This document shows positions 54,164-63,502 of a stretch of DNA of 64,000 nucleotides, one piece after another. This DNA is from Virgibacillus phasianinus (GTDB lineage: Bacteria; Bacillota; Bacilli; Bacillales; Amphibacillaceae). Numbering within the stretch: the stretch's first letter is position 1; each line of letters opens with the position of its first letter. The DNA is taken from positions 1,426,001 to 1,490,000 of the forward strand of contig NZ_CP022315.1 in assembly GCF_002216775.1 (NCBI RefSeq), in the 5' to 3' direction. Made by a program: the position numbers and the translations under genes. Below the pieces are notes generated by a model. It worked only from the letters and a program-made list of their open reading frames with translations. It was not told where the DNA came from and did not search any database.

Positions 54164-55558
54164 GTGGGTTTAGTATATGTTTTGCTTAACATCGCCATTT
54201 TGCTTGGGATAATCATTCTCCTAATTATTATGCAAAAGAAACATGTATCATTCACCAAGCGTGTATTTACAGGACTTGGACTTGGAATTGTCCTTGGTGC
54301 TATTCTTCAAGCAGCATATGGAGCGGGTTCAGACGTTTTAAATGATACAACTGAGTGGTATAACGTGGTGGGCAGGGGATATATTCGTTTACTTATGTTG
54401 ATCGTAATTCCGCTTGTCATGGTGTCTATTATTCAATCAATAATCAATCTGGAAAAGTCATCAGAACTAGGTAAGATGGCAGCATGGATTATCGGAATTC
54501 TTGTTTCAACAGCAATGATTGCGGCGTTAGTCGGGATTGGAAGCGCAGCACTATTTGATTTGAATGCAGATCAAATTGACGCAGGTCAAGCTGAGAATGA
54601 CCGAGGCATAATGTTGGAATCGAGTCTTAGTGAAATAGAGGATCTGTCGACACCTGAAAAAATTCTTTCCTTTATCCCTTCAAACATTTTCCAGGATATG
54701 ACTGGTGATCGGCCAACGTCAACGATAGCAGTAGTAATCTTCTCCATCATTGTGGGGATTGCTGTGCTTGGGGTCCGTAGAAAAAATCCGGTCCATGCGG
54801 AAATGTTCACCAAAATCATGAACGCCATTTATGCGGTTGTTATGCGTATCGTTACAATGATACTTAGACTGACTCCATTTGGAATTCTGGCTCTGATTGC
54901 GACAACAGTAGCGAATACAGATATCGGCGGGATAATTGAACTGGGCAAATTTGTAATTGCCTCGTATGTTGCCTTGCTTGTCATGTTCATTATTCATTTG
55001 GTGCTGGTTGGTGTATTTGGTTTAAATCCAATGTTGTATGTGAAAAAAGTTTTACCGGTATTAAGTTTTGCTTTTACCTCCCGTTCGAGTGCTGGAACTA
55101 TTCCGTTAACCATTCAGGCACAAAAGAATGCACTTGGCGTGGATCAGGGGATTGCCAATATGTCAGCATCATTTGGTGCAACAATTGGGCAAAATGGCTG
55201 TGCAGGTATTTATCCCGCGATGCTGGCAGTAATGATTGCACCTACAGTTGGAATTGATCCATTAACACCAGGGTTTATCCTTCAGCTTGTTTTAATCATC
55301 GGGATAAGTTCATTCGGTATAGCAGGTGTCGGTGGCGGAGCAACCTTTGCGGCGCTAATTGTTCTTTCTTCAATGAATTTACCAGTCGCATTGGCCGGGC
55401 TTCTTATTTCCATTGAAGCGTTAATCGATATGGGACGTACTGCGCTAAATGTGAATGATTCCATTTTATCTGGTACGCTTACGTCTCGCATTTTAGGGAA
55501 ATTAAATATAAAAACGTTTCATGATGAAACAGCGATAGAAAAAGACACTTCACTGTAA
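54164..55558 (+). CDS. tcyP: L-cystine symporter
   Basis: 464 residues, DAACS (glutamate/dicarboxylate:cation) symporter fold. YIRLLMLIVIPLVMVSIIQSIINL (about 75-98), the hairpin-loop SFAFTSRSSAGTIPLTIQAQ, and NGCAGIYPAMLAVMIAP and VGGGATFAALIVLSSMNLPVALAGLLISIEALIDMGRTALNVNDSI are the substrate and Na+ sites; the last pattern matches B. subtilis TcyP. The start is GTG at 54164, 8 nt after GGAGGT; the ATG at 54158 is too close to it. Supplies cysteine sulfur. No S-box riboswitch was found upstream. Confidence 0.88.
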   Translation: MGLVYVLLNIAILLGIIILLIIMQKKHVSFTKRVFTGLGLGIVLGAILQAAYGAGSDVLNDTTEWYNVVGRGYIRLLMLIVIPLVMVSIIQSIINLEKSSELGKMAAWIIGILVSTAMIAALVGIGSAALFDLNADQIDAGQAENDRGIMLESSLSEIEDLSTPEKILSFIPSNIFQDMTGDRPTSTIAVVIFSIIVGIAVLGVRRKNPVHAEMFTKIMNAIYAVVMRIVTMILRLTPFGILALIATTVANTDIGGIIELGKFVIASYVALLVMFIIHLVLVGVFGLNPMLYVKKVLPVLSFAFTSRSSAGTIPLTIQAQKNALGVDQGIANMSASFGATIGQNGCAGIYPAMLAVMIAPTVGIDPLTPGFILQLVLIIGISSFGIAGVGGGATFAALIVLSSMNLPVALAGLLISIEALIDMGRTALNVNDSILSGTLTSRILGKLNIKTFHDETAIEKDTSL

Positions 55559-55575
55559 AAGATTGATAAGATAAT

Positions 55576-55604
55576 GGCCGCTTTCCCTATGGAGAGCGGC
55601 TTTC
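55576..55604 (+). terminator. Terminator of tcyP
   Basis: GCCGCTTTCC-CTAT-GGAGAGCGGC, a perfect 10-bp stem counting one G-U pair, then TTTCGC. Confidence 0.75.
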
Positions 55605-55772
55605 GCATGCAGGTAAACGTTTAGGTATATTATTACATGGCAGTTTCTTTGTTTCATTCCATTTACATTTCTCTAACAACCATATGAAATCTGCTATTTT
55701 AATACGTATTTATGTTTAAAAAAGGGTATATTGTTCATACACTGTGATATTTAACATAAAGGAATGAGTTTA

Positions 55773-56798
55773 ATGGGAAGAACTGCATATTTTGATAATG
55801 CGAAACTTGCACTTATTTTTTTAGTAGTATTTGGTCATATGATTCAGCCATTTACGGATGGATCACAAGGCATTAACACATTATATATGTGGATATATAC
55901 ATTCCACATGCCTGCGTTTATTTTCCTGGCAGGATTTTTTGCGAAAGGCCGGGGAGATAAGCAATATATTATGAATTTAGCCAAGAAACTATTGCTGCCA
56001 TATTTGATTTTCCAGGTTATCTATTCAGGTTACTATTTCATTCTTGGTCACGATGACTGGCAGACAGGGGTCTTTTCCCCACACTGGGCATTATGGTTCT
56101 TGTTCAGTTTGTTCAGCTGGCATGTATTGCTTTACTTTTTCAAAAAAATACCAGCGCCATACAGTATTGCTCTATCTGTCATAGTTGGCCTGGTTGTTGG
56201 TTACTTTGGTGAAATAGGTCACACATTCAGTTTATCGCGGACATTTGTTTTCTTTCCGTTTTTCCTGATTGGCTATTGGGTAACGAAAGATCATGTGATG
56301 TTCCTAAAAAGAAAAAGTGTACAATGGGCGTCATTAGCAGTAATGGCTATCGTAGCTGTCGCCATTTTTATTGCACCTGAGTTCAATTCCGGCTGGCTGC
56401 TTGCGTCCGAGTCATATGGTGATTTAGGATTGCCGGAATTAGGTATATTAGCAAGAACACTGGTCTATGCAACTTCCGCTTTAATGGCAATGAGCATCCT
56501 GGCCTGGATTCCAGTAAAGGAAAATATGCTTACAAAGCTTGGAACCCAAACACTCTATGTTTATCTGCTGCATGGATTTTTCATCCAGTTTTTCCGCGAT
56601 GTTGATCTGTTCGAAGTGAATGGAGCTGTGGATTTGGTTGGTTTAGCTGTAATTGCTGGGTCTATTGTACTATTTTTATCAAGCAAACCAATACAAGTGG
56701 TTTCACAACCGGTCATTGAAGGGAAAATAACTACTGTATGGAATTTATTCAATCAATCCAACAAGAAAAACAGGCACAACGAGAATCTTCATACGTAA
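55773..56798 (+). CDS. Acyltransferase-3 family membrane protein
   Basis: 341 residues, about ten helices. GRTAYFDNAKLALIFLVVFGHMIQPF at the start carries the RxxxxDxxK...H pattern of the acyltransferase-3/NolL (fucose 4-O-acetylase-like) family, then FHMPAFIFLAGFFAKG, HWALWFLFSLFSWHVL and YLLHGFFIQFF. It probably transfers an acyl group to an extracellular sugar or lipid. The ATG at 55773 is spaced properly from AAAGGA; the ATG at 55764 is not. It may be cotranscribed with the reductase gene that follows. Confidence 0.82.
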   Translation: MGRTAYFDNAKLALIFLVVFGHMIQPFTDGSQGINTLYMWIYTFHMPAFIFLAGFFAKGRGDKQYIMNLAKKLLLPYLIFQVIYSGYYFILGHDDWQTGVFSPHWALWFLFSLFSWHVLLYFFKKIPAPYSIALSVIVGLVVGYFGEIGHTFSLSRTFVFFPFFLIGYWVTKDHVMFLKRKSVQWASLAVMAIVAVAIFIAPEFNSGWLLASESYGDLGLPELGILARTLVYATSALMAMSILAWIPVKENMLTKLGTQTLYVYLLHGFFIQFFRDVDLFEVNGAVDLVGLAVIAGSIVLFLSSKPIQVVSQPVIEGKITTVWNLFNQSNKKNRHNENLHT

Positions 56799-56872
56799 CA
56801 GAAAAAGTAGAAGTGCTCCATTCTCCGCCGTATGGAAACTGGAGCTTGATTAAACAGAGAACAGGAGGATGA
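56738..56872 (+). CDS. Possible 44-residue overlapping gene
   Basis: An open frame overlapping the end of the acyltransferase gene in another phase: MEFIQSIQQEKQAQRESSYV, TEKVEVLHSPPYGNWSLIKQ, RTGG. It is hydrophilic. Its TGA overlaps the ATG at 56869 (ATGA) of the next frame, and the ribosome site of the reductase gene lies in its last codons, which would allow coupling. Its own ribosome site (AGGGAAAA) is weak. It may be chance. Confidence 0.25.
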   Translation: MEFIQSIQQEKQAQRESSYVTEKVEVLHSPPYGNWSLIKQRTGG

Positions 56873-56877
56873 TTGAG

Positions 56878-57705
56878 ATGAAAATATGTGTATTTGGCGC
56901 AAGCGGGTATGTTGGTGCTTCTGTCTATCAAAGGCTAAAAGATATCCCGGACGCTACTGTTGCCGGTACGTATCTGAATGAACCTGCTTTATTTGATGAC
57001 CTTTACAAACTGGATGTGAATGAACCAGAATCCTTCTCTAACTTTTACAAAAGTGAGAAGCCAGATGTGGTTGTATGGGCGGTAATGAGTGGACCAAATG
57101 AACACAAGCTTACGGACCAGGGACTTATGCATTTACTGACACATCTTACACCACAGACTAAACTGGTATATATTTCTTCAGACTTTGTTTTTTCAAATGG
57201 TGATGGACCATACAGTGAAGAAGATCCACTGCATAATTTGCCTGATGACCACAGCTTTAGCAACTATACAAATGGAAAGGTTAAAGCGGAACGGTTAATT
57301 GACCGGGAATTCTCCAATTATGTCATCCTGCGGGCGGGGCCAATTTACGGAGAAAATGCAGTTGGAAAACTGGATGAACGGACAGATCGCTTATCCTATC
57401 ATTTACGGTCGACAAAGCCTATCGAATTTAGGGACGATTTAATTCGGACGTTTGTGCATATCGAGGATTTAACAAACGTTATTGAAGAAATGGCTTTTAA
57501 TGATGTAAAGGGTGTTTATCATGTTGGATCAGCAAGTCAGCAAAGCTTCTATCAGTTCATGAAGGCAACGGCACGTGAAATGGGATATGATGAGACATTA
57601 GTAATTAAGGAATCTGAAGAAGAGGCGGTTGATACAGAAATCCCAAAAAACACCACCCTGAACACAGAAAAAATAAAAGAAGTAACAGACCAAAAATTCA
57701 GATAA
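56878..57705 (+). CDS. RmlD-like NAD(P)-dependent sugar-nucleotide reductase or epimerase
   Basis: 275 residues, extended SDR fold. GASGYVGASVYQRL at 6-19 binds the dinucleotide, VVWAVMSGPNEHKL, VYISSDFVFSNGDGPYSEEDP (the RmlD-type TDYVF-like segment), Tyr-x3-Lys in NYTNGKVKAERLI, and RAGPIYGENAVGKLDERT. It probably acts on an NDP-sugar; its substrate is open. The ATG at 56878 is about 9 nt after AGGAGG; the ATG at 56869 directly abuts it. Element C begins 2 nt after the stop. Confidence 0.75.
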   Translation: MKICVFGASGYVGASVYQRLKDIPDATVAGTYLNEPALFDDLYKLDVNEPESFSNFYKSEKPDVVVWAVMSGPNEHKLTDQGLMHLLTHLTPQTKLVYISSDFVFSNGDGPYSEEDPLHNLPDDHSFSNYTNGKVKAERLIDREFSNYVILRAGPIYGENAVGKLDERTDRLSYHLRSTKPIEFRDDLIRTFVHIEDLTNVIEEMAFNDVKGVYHVGSASQQSFYQFMKATAREMGYDETLVIKESEEEAVDTEIPKNTTLNTEKIKEVTDQKFR

Positions 57706-57706
57706 G

Positions 57707-57982
57707 AAAAGCCGCTGCGACAAAAGTGATTTAACCAGAAAGAAATCCGAACTACGATAAAAAATTCTTTAATTAGAATTTGAAGTAGTTCGGATATTTT
57801 TCTTGACTATTTTTGTAAACTTGACCGTTAATTGTCTATAAACTGTGACATATATGCGCTTGGTTGTTTTCCGCTGCGGTGGCAGGGCGCCGAATATAAT
57901 TGTTAAGTAACGTTCTAACCTTCCTATCCTGTGATCGTTCGTCTTTTGAGTCAAACATTTTAGTTATGTCCCAGCCTCTTTG
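57707..57982. repeat. Composite repeat element C (short form)
   Basis: About 276 bp, ends AAAAGCCGCTGCGACAAAAG and ATGTCCCAGCCTCTTTG in inverted orientation. It has the terminator hairpin and the shared outer arms of elements A and B, but none of the internal insertions. It fills the gap between the convergent reductase and YjiH-like genes. Confidence 0.8.
57742..57803 (+). terminator. Terminator hairpin carried by element C
   Basis: AAATCCGAACTA and TAGTTCGGAT arms with ATTTTTCTT after, as in elements A and B. Confidence 0.7.
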
Positions 57983-58006
57983 TATCATGAGAATCTAACG
58001 AATAGC

Positions 58007-59356
58007 TTAGAATAAAAAGTGAGCAATTAAAGTAATAATCGGCAGTGTGATAATGGTACGTATGACAAAGATAATGAATAACTCAAGAAAGTTTACCGGT
58101 ATCTTAGAACCAAGAATCAAGCCGCCAACCTCTGACATGTAGATTAATTGGGTTACTGATAAGGCTGCAATAATAAACCGGGTAATTTCTGCATCAATTG
58201 ATTCGGCAATAATTGATGGCAGGAACATGTCAGCAAAACCAATTAACACCGTTTGCGATGCTGCTTCAGCAAATGGAATATTCATCAGTTCAAGGAATGG
58301 AATGAAAGGAACACCCAACCACTGAAACACCGGAGTGTATTCAGCAATCATTAAAGCAACCAAACCGATTGCCATAACGATAGGGGCAACACCCATCCAC
58401 ATATCCAAAATGTTCTGACCGCCTTCTTTAAAAAATTTCAGAACACTGGATTCTTTTTTAGCCTGCTCAAGAGCTTTTTGATAACCGTACGTTAACATGT
58501 TGTGACCTTCGGGTGCGGATTCATCAATTTCATCTTCTGCTTCATTGACATATGTGTTTGCTTTTCTGGATAGCGGTGGAATACGGGGCATAATGAGGGC
58601 CGCAACTAATCCAGCCGCAAGTACCGTTAAATAAAAGGAAACAAACATATCCCCGAGTCCTACCTGTTCGATTACAACAAGCGTAAACGTTATGGAAACA
58701 ACTGAGAAGGTGGTCGCAATGACGGCAGCATCACGCTTGGTATAGTAACCATCCTCATATTGTTTACTTGTCAATAATACACCTATTGTTCCATCACCTA
58801 CCCAGGAAGCCAATGAGTCGACTGATGAACGGCCTGGTAATCGAAATAAAGGGCGCATAACTTTTGTCATCAGTGTGCCAAATAAATCAAGTAGGCCATA
58901 GTTCATTAACAATGGGAGAAATAAACCAGCAAACAGAAATACTGCAAACAAAGTATGAAGGAGGTCCCCTAACAATAATTGTCCGGTGCTTCCACCGTAA
59001 ATAACCTCTGTACCAAGTTTATAGTAAACCATTACAGCAAAAACGGCTGCAAGAACACGTGTAAATGCCCAAAAAGGTGTAACATTAAATAATTGCTTAA
59101 AAAATGGAGTCCGATCAAGTTTGTCACCGCCAATAATTTTTACAATGACGGTGCCCGCAGCAGTAATAAGAATAATCCACATCATAATCAGTGAAAGAGA
59201 ACCCGCGAGAAGCGCTTGTACCCAGTCAGCCATAATTGCAATAGGGATTGTCATTCCATCACCAGAAGGAACGGGAGTCATAAAAAGGAAAATACCAAGT
59301 AAAGATGGAATGATAAATTTAAGATGATCTACTAGATTGTAGTGTTGCTTATCCAT
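58007..59356 (-). CDS. YjiH-type nucleoside-recognition (Gate) membrane protein
   Basis: 449 residues, about 11 helices. Start DHLKFIIPSLLGIFLFMTPV, then LPLLMNYGLLDLFGTLMTKVMRPLFRLPGRSSVDSLASWVGDGTIGVLLTSKQYEDGYYTKRDAAVIATTFSVVSITFTLVV, a Gate domain signature, a charged cytoplasmic loop (VNEAEDEIDESAPEGHN), and a C-terminal half with SEVGGLILGSKIPV. YjiH-like proteins are presumed transporters; the substrate is unknown. The ATG at 59356 follows TGGAGGA; the longer frame to 59455 would include the ribosome site. Confidence 0.82.
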   Translation of the reverse strand: MDKQHYNLVDHLKFIIPSLLGIFLFMTPVPSGDGMTIPIAIMADWVQALLAGSLSLIMMWIILITAAGTVIVKIIGGDKLDRTPFFKQLFNVTPFWAFTRVLAAVFAVMVYYKLGTEVIYGGSTGQLLLGDLLHTLFAVFLFAGLFLPLLMNYGLLDLFGTLMTKVMRPLFRLPGRSSVDSLASWVGDGTIGVLLTSKQYEDGYYTKRDAAVIATTFSVVSITFTLVVIEQVGLGDMFVSFYLTVLAAGLVAALIMPRIPPLSRKANTYVNEAEDEIDESAPEGHNMLTYGYQKALEQAKKESSVLKFFKEGGQNILDMWMGVAPIVMAIGLVALMIAEYTPVFQWLGVPFIPFLELMNIPFAEAASQTVLIGFADMFLPSIIAESIDAEITRFIIAALSVTQLIYMSEVGGLILGSKIPVNFLELFIIFVIRTIITLPIITLIAHFLF

Positions 59357-59433
59357 GGTTGTCCTCCAAACTGAATTGTTTCTTCCCATTATACGAGAAT
59401 TTATGAAAATAGCAAAATCCAATTTTTGAAATA

Positions 59434-59472
59434 TAAAAAACCTGGCAATCAACATAAGTTGATTGCCAGGCT
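59434..59472 (-). terminator. Terminator of the zinc protease gene
   Basis: A 13-bp perfect stem CCTGGCAATCAAC / GTTGATTGCCAGG with an ATAA loop; TTTTTT follows on the minus strand. Confidence 0.9.
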
Positions 59473-59497
59473 GTATCGGCGCGACTCGTTCAAACCA

Positions 59498-61618
59498 TTA
59501 CTTCTTTTTACCTTTATGTTTTCCATTATTATCTTTCAGTTCCACGCTGTATTCGAAAGGGACGGGATTAAGCTGATCGGATGGTGCCGCATACCATGTT
59601 GTCATGTAATTCGTACCTTTCTTAAACAGCTGCCGCAATTGTAGTGCATCTTTCTCTGTCACATTGAATGGATTGATGTGCATGACTTTGTATTTTCCAT
59701 GCTTATCCTTATTAACGAATGTAACAGAATAATTCACATAGTTTTGCAGAAGTTCTGACTTAGATACAAAGCTATCCATGCTTGTGCCATCATAGGAGAG
59801 ACCAATTTCAGGTATTTCAATATTATCGACGAACCAGCCTGCTTCCTGTGACGCCCAGTCCGTTAGATAACGGAATGAAATATAAACCTCTTGTCCAGCA
59901 TAAGCTGACAGGTCAAAACTTTCATTTGTCCACTCGTCACTAACACCGGTGAATCCTGGAACGTTCTCCTTAATTTTCGGATAACCTTCTTCCACTACAT
60001 CGGAACGGGTATGTTCATTTGCTAGGCTTGTCCAGGTTTTTCCCTGATCGGTTGATACTTGAACGACACCGAAGTCCCAAAGTTCTTCAATTTTGGCAAG
60101 ATGATCAAAGGTAAGGGTAGCATCTTGCGTATTTGATAAATCCGCCTTGAAAATTAAATTATTATCCGCCTCTGAACTGTTGCCACCCCAGAAAACTTGG
60201 TTAGACTCATCCTGTGGGTCTGCCACGGATTCCCACTTGATCGGCAGGAAATCTACCCCGTCAAAGGTGATACTGTCAACTTTGCTATCAAAGTCCAGTA
60301 CTTTATAATCAGCACCCCATGCAGGAACGCCATCTTTCTCGTATAGTTTGGCTTTGTCAAAGTTCACAGTCATGCCTCGAACTTTCCCATCATCAACAGG
60401 GACTTCCCTGAGGTCAATGTTTTCAAAGCCATAGATTCCTTTTTTCCCTTTTATATTCTGCTTGTCATCGATTAATACAGCGGTTACAAACTTTTCAAAT
60501 ACGGATTGGAATGTTTCGTTAAGACCTTCATCCTTGTATGCTTGATTATAACTATCAATTGTATTTAATGGGCTTTTTGCGACATCAAGAATAAATTCCT
60601 GCCCAAATTGTTCATAGTTATAAAGCGTGAATAGATAGGCAACACCGTAGTCAGCTAGTGTTTCCGGACCAGTTTCGGCATTTAAGTGCTCGTCCCAGTT
60701 TACTAAGGAATTCTCTGGATGATCCAGGAAGAAATTAATGTGGCCGTATGGATGACCGTAGCCTCCAAGATATTCAGCGAAATCAGAGAAACCCTCATTT
60801 AACCAGGAAGTTTCATCACTGTCATTGTCGGCATGAATTAAATGCTGCATTTCATGTATGGTAGTTCCATAGAATGTACTTTCCAGGCGTTCCTCCCAAT
60901 TGTTAGCATCAATGGAGATAATATTTCTGTCCGTGTACATTTCGAGCGTTTGCCAGAAAAAACCAGCTACGAAAAACGGATAGCTTGGATCCGTATAATT
61001 TTCATCCGGAATGTTACTGACTAACAGCATTACTTTGTCGTTACCATTTTCATAATACCCCTCTGGTACTGCGCCTATGTCTTCTAATGCCGCATTGCTG
61101 CCTGTTAGCGAATCAGGTGTACCAAAAAAGTTCGTAACAGTTGGGTAAATATTGGAATCAAATTCGGCTGCCAGCTTATCCACCTGTTCCTGGGTGACAA
61201 CCTGCGCTGGTCGAGGATCCCCCTCAGGGAAGCTTAAATCATTGGCAACCCAGACTTCCACATTTTCCCCGACGCTGCGTAATGTATAGGGCTGAAATGC
61301 TAAATTTCGATCGAGAAACTGTTTTGTACCACCATCAAAGGTAAAATGCCCATCGTTTGCCTTTGTGGCCTGTCCGTCCAGATCGCTTTCATCTAAACCG
61401 TTTGCGGCTTCCTTAATGGTTTCTTTTGCTTGTTTTTGGAAGTCCTCGTCCTGTGATAACTTATTTAGTTCAGTGGTGATATCCTGAACATCACCATATC
61501 GTTCTGTGTCCCAATTTTCTACTGTGTCTTTAGGACTGGTTTCAGCAAAACTTGCTGTAGGTAATACTAACGATAAAGCTAACCCCAGTGTAGATGTTAA
61601 TGCAACCAGTTTCTTCAT
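59498..61618 (-). CDS. Secreted zinc metalloprotease (immune-inhibitor-A/M30-like)
   Basis: 706 residues. Signal peptide 1-25 (ASFA before ETSP). Zinc site HEMQHLIH at about 255-262 with a second block SWLNEGFSDFAEYLGGY (Glu275 a likely third ligand), a spacing that recalls M30-type rather than the classic M6 HExxHxxGxxD site. From about 440 the protein has a beta-sandwich region ending FRYLTDWASQEAGWFVDNIEIPEIGLSYDG, as in immune inhibitor A. The C-terminus is basic (DNNGKHKGKKK). It is exported and probably feeds peptides to the Opp system. CAGGAGG lies before the ATG. Its promoter region is shared with the divergent UbiB-type gene. Confidence 0.83.
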   Translation of the reverse strand: MKKLVALTSTLGLALSLVLPTASFAETSPKDTVENWDTERYGDVQDITTELNKLSQDEDFQKQAKETIKEAANGLDESDLDGQATKANDGHFTFDGGTKQFLDRNLAFQPYTLRSVGENVEVWVANDLSFPEGDPRPAQVVTQEQVDKLAAEFDSNIYPTVTNFFGTPDSLTGSNAALEDIGAVPEGYYENGNDKVMLLVSNIPDENYTDPSYPFFVAGFFWQTLEMYTDRNIISIDANNWEERLESTFYGTTIHEMQHLIHADNDSDETSWLNEGFSDFAEYLGGYGHPYGHINFFLDHPENSLVNWDEHLNAETGPETLADYGVAYLFTLYNYEQFGQEFILDVAKSPLNTIDSYNQAYKDEGLNETFQSVFEKFVTAVLIDDKQNIKGKKGIYGFENIDLREVPVDDGKVRGMTVNFDKAKLYEKDGVPAWGADYKVLDFDSKVDSITFDGVDFLPIKWESVADPQDESNQVFWGGNSSEADNNLIFKADLSNTQDATLTFDHLAKIEELWDFGVVQVSTDQGKTWTSLANEHTRSDVVEEGYPKIKENVPGFTGVSDEWTNESFDLSAYAGQEVYISFRYLTDWASQEAGWFVDNIEIPEIGLSYDGTSMDSFVSKSELLQNYVNYSVTFVNKDKHGKYKVMHINPFNVTEKDALQLRQLFKKGTNYMTTWYAAPSDQLNPVPFEYSVELKDNNGKHKGKKK

Positions 61619-61867
61619 AAATAACCTCCTGTATTTTATGGTGAATTGGTGGAAAGACGCGCCTTCTGTACTAAGTATAACATGTATTTTTTATTTTCAA
61701 AAAATTTGTAATAGTAATTTATAACCATTATTGTGACCTTTTTCGCAATTTTATAGGTATAAAGAACTATTTATTCGACAACCGTTCTTTTAATTGGAAG
61801 AAAAAGGATTGCTAATCGTTTTAATAAACAGCTATTTGGGGTAAAGTAAGGTGGCGAGGTGTTGTTT

Positions 61868-63490
61868 GTGCAAAAACGAATGAAGTATAATGTTGTATAT
61901 AGATGTGCGGTCATTGTCTGGATGATACTTAAATATATTTGTCAGATTTACTTTTTTCATATTAGGCATCATGTTTGGGATGAACGTACCAGGCAAAAGT
62001 GGAATGCACTATTAAGGAAACAGGCAAAAGACTACAGTGAAAAGGCTGTACGGTTAGAAGGAGTATTAATTAAAGTAGGGCAGTTCTTGGGTACGAGAGC
62101 AGATTTTATGCCGGATGCTTTTATACAAGAATTAAGGGGACTTGTAGACCGGGTTTCTCCATCCTCTTTTTCCTATGCTAAGTCAGCAATGGAAAAAGCA
62201 TGGGGGGAAGATGTCGATAAGCATTTAACTGAATTACAGGACAAGCCAATCGCAGCTGCTTCAATTGGTCAAGTGTATAGAGCAAAGTTAAAAGATGGTA
62301 CTACTGTCGCAATTAAAGTGCAGCGTTACCGTGTTCGGGAAATTTTTCATATGGATTTTAAGGCGATGAAGCTTGTCTTCTGGATGATTAAAGTGTTTAC
62401 TAACTTTGGAAAAAAGGCTGATCTAAATGCGTTATATCGTGAATTAATTTATGTGATGGATCGCGAACTAGATTTTGGGCAGGAACTAGCATTCGGTAAA
62501 TACTTTAAAAACCGGTATAAACACAATACATCGGTTTACATACCAGGGTATTTTGAACAGCTATGCACGGAAGAGGTACTTGTAATGGAGTGGGTAGACG
62601 GGGCGAAAATCACCAATCTTTCCTATATGCATAAGCACCGGATTAATGTCATGCAAACAGCAAAAACACTGTTTGAATTTTATTTAGACCAGTTTTTACA
62701 TCCTGGTAATTTTCATGCTGACCCTCACGCTGGAAATGTTCTAATTCAACAGGATGGCACGATCGTAATTATCGACTTTGGCATGATTGGTGAAATTCAC
62801 AAACAGGATATCCATTATTTTAAACAACTTATTCAAGGGTTAATTATCGATGACTATGATCAGGTGGTCGAAACGTTGGATGATATGAATTTTGTTTTAC
62901 CAAATGCCAATCGTGGAAAACTGAAGAAAATGATTAAGGAAACAATTGAGATGTACCGAAATGGATCATTTAGCCATCTGGATACACATACAATGGATAC
63001 GATAAAAGATGACATTCGAATATTCATCAACGATCAGCCAATCCAAATTTCAGCGGATTATGCTTATCTTGGAAGGGCGGTATCGATTGTTTTTGGGTTA
63101 TTAATCAGTTTATATCCAGATGTAGACATCGAAAAATGGGCACGACCAATTATCAAGGAATGGCTTGGCGGGAAGGGCTTCACTGACTCTATTTACAAGC
63201 AGATTGCAAAGGATGCCGCGAAACCAATTTTATCTTTTCCAAAAGCCATGTTAAACTGGCTGGAAAATGGGGAAAAGAATAGACAATGGGAAAAAGAGAA
63301 ACAATATGCCCAGCTTTTGCATCACTTTTATATCTTAGTAGAGGTTATTAACTTTATACTGATACTTGGTTCCGTTTTCGCAGGTTTTTACCTGTATGGC
63401 GTTACTGGTTATATAATGACTGGTGTTTTTACAATCACATTGGTTATTACGTTGATGAAACATTATCAAATGATATGTTCAAGAAAATAG
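61868..63490 (+). CDS. AarF/UbiB-family ABC1 atypical kinase
   Basis: About 540 residues. ABC1 markers in order: KVGQFLGTRADFMPDAFIQEL (the KxGQ motif), PIAAASIGQVYRAKLKDG (the Ala-rich loop replacing the P-loop), VAIKVQR (ATP Lys), VMEWVDG, HADPHAGNVLIQ and IIDFGMIGEI (catalytic and metal-binding Asp), and C-terminal hydrophobic helices (INFILILGSVFAGFYLYGVTGYIMTGVFTITLVITL). UbiB proteins support isoprenoid-lipid or quinone metabolism; Bacillaceae make menaquinone, so the role here is unclear. The GTG at 61868 is 6 nt after GAGGTG; the GTG at 61859 and ATG at 61880 are alternatives. The phasin-like gene follows after 12 nt. Confidence 0.85.
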   Translation: MQKRMKYNVVYRCAVIVWMILKYICQIYFFHIRHHVWDERTRQKWNALLRKQAKDYSEKAVRLEGVLIKVGQFLGTRADFMPDAFIQELRGLVDRVSPSSFSYAKSAMEKAWGEDVDKHLTELQDKPIAAASIGQVYRAKLKDGTTVAIKVQRYRVREIFHMDFKAMKLVFWMIKVFTNFGKKADLNALYRELIYVMDRELDFGQELAFGKYFKNRYKHNTSVYIPGYFEQLCTEEVLVMEWVDGAKITNLSYMHKHRINVMQTAKTLFEFYLDQFLHPGNFHADPHAGNVLIQQDGTIVIIDFGMIGEIHKQDIHYFKQLIQGLIIDDYDQVVETLDDMNFVLPNANRGKLKKMIKETIEMYRNGSFSHLDTHTMDTIKDDIRIFINDQPIQISADYAYLGRAVSIVFGLLISLYPDVDIEKWARPIIKEWLGGKGFTDSIYKQIAKDAAKPILSFPKAMLNWLENGEKNRQWEKEKQYAQLLHHFYILVEVINFILILGSVFAGFYLYGVTGYIMTGVFTITLVITLMKHYQMICSRK

Positions 63491-63502
63491 GAGGTAAGAA
63501 TC

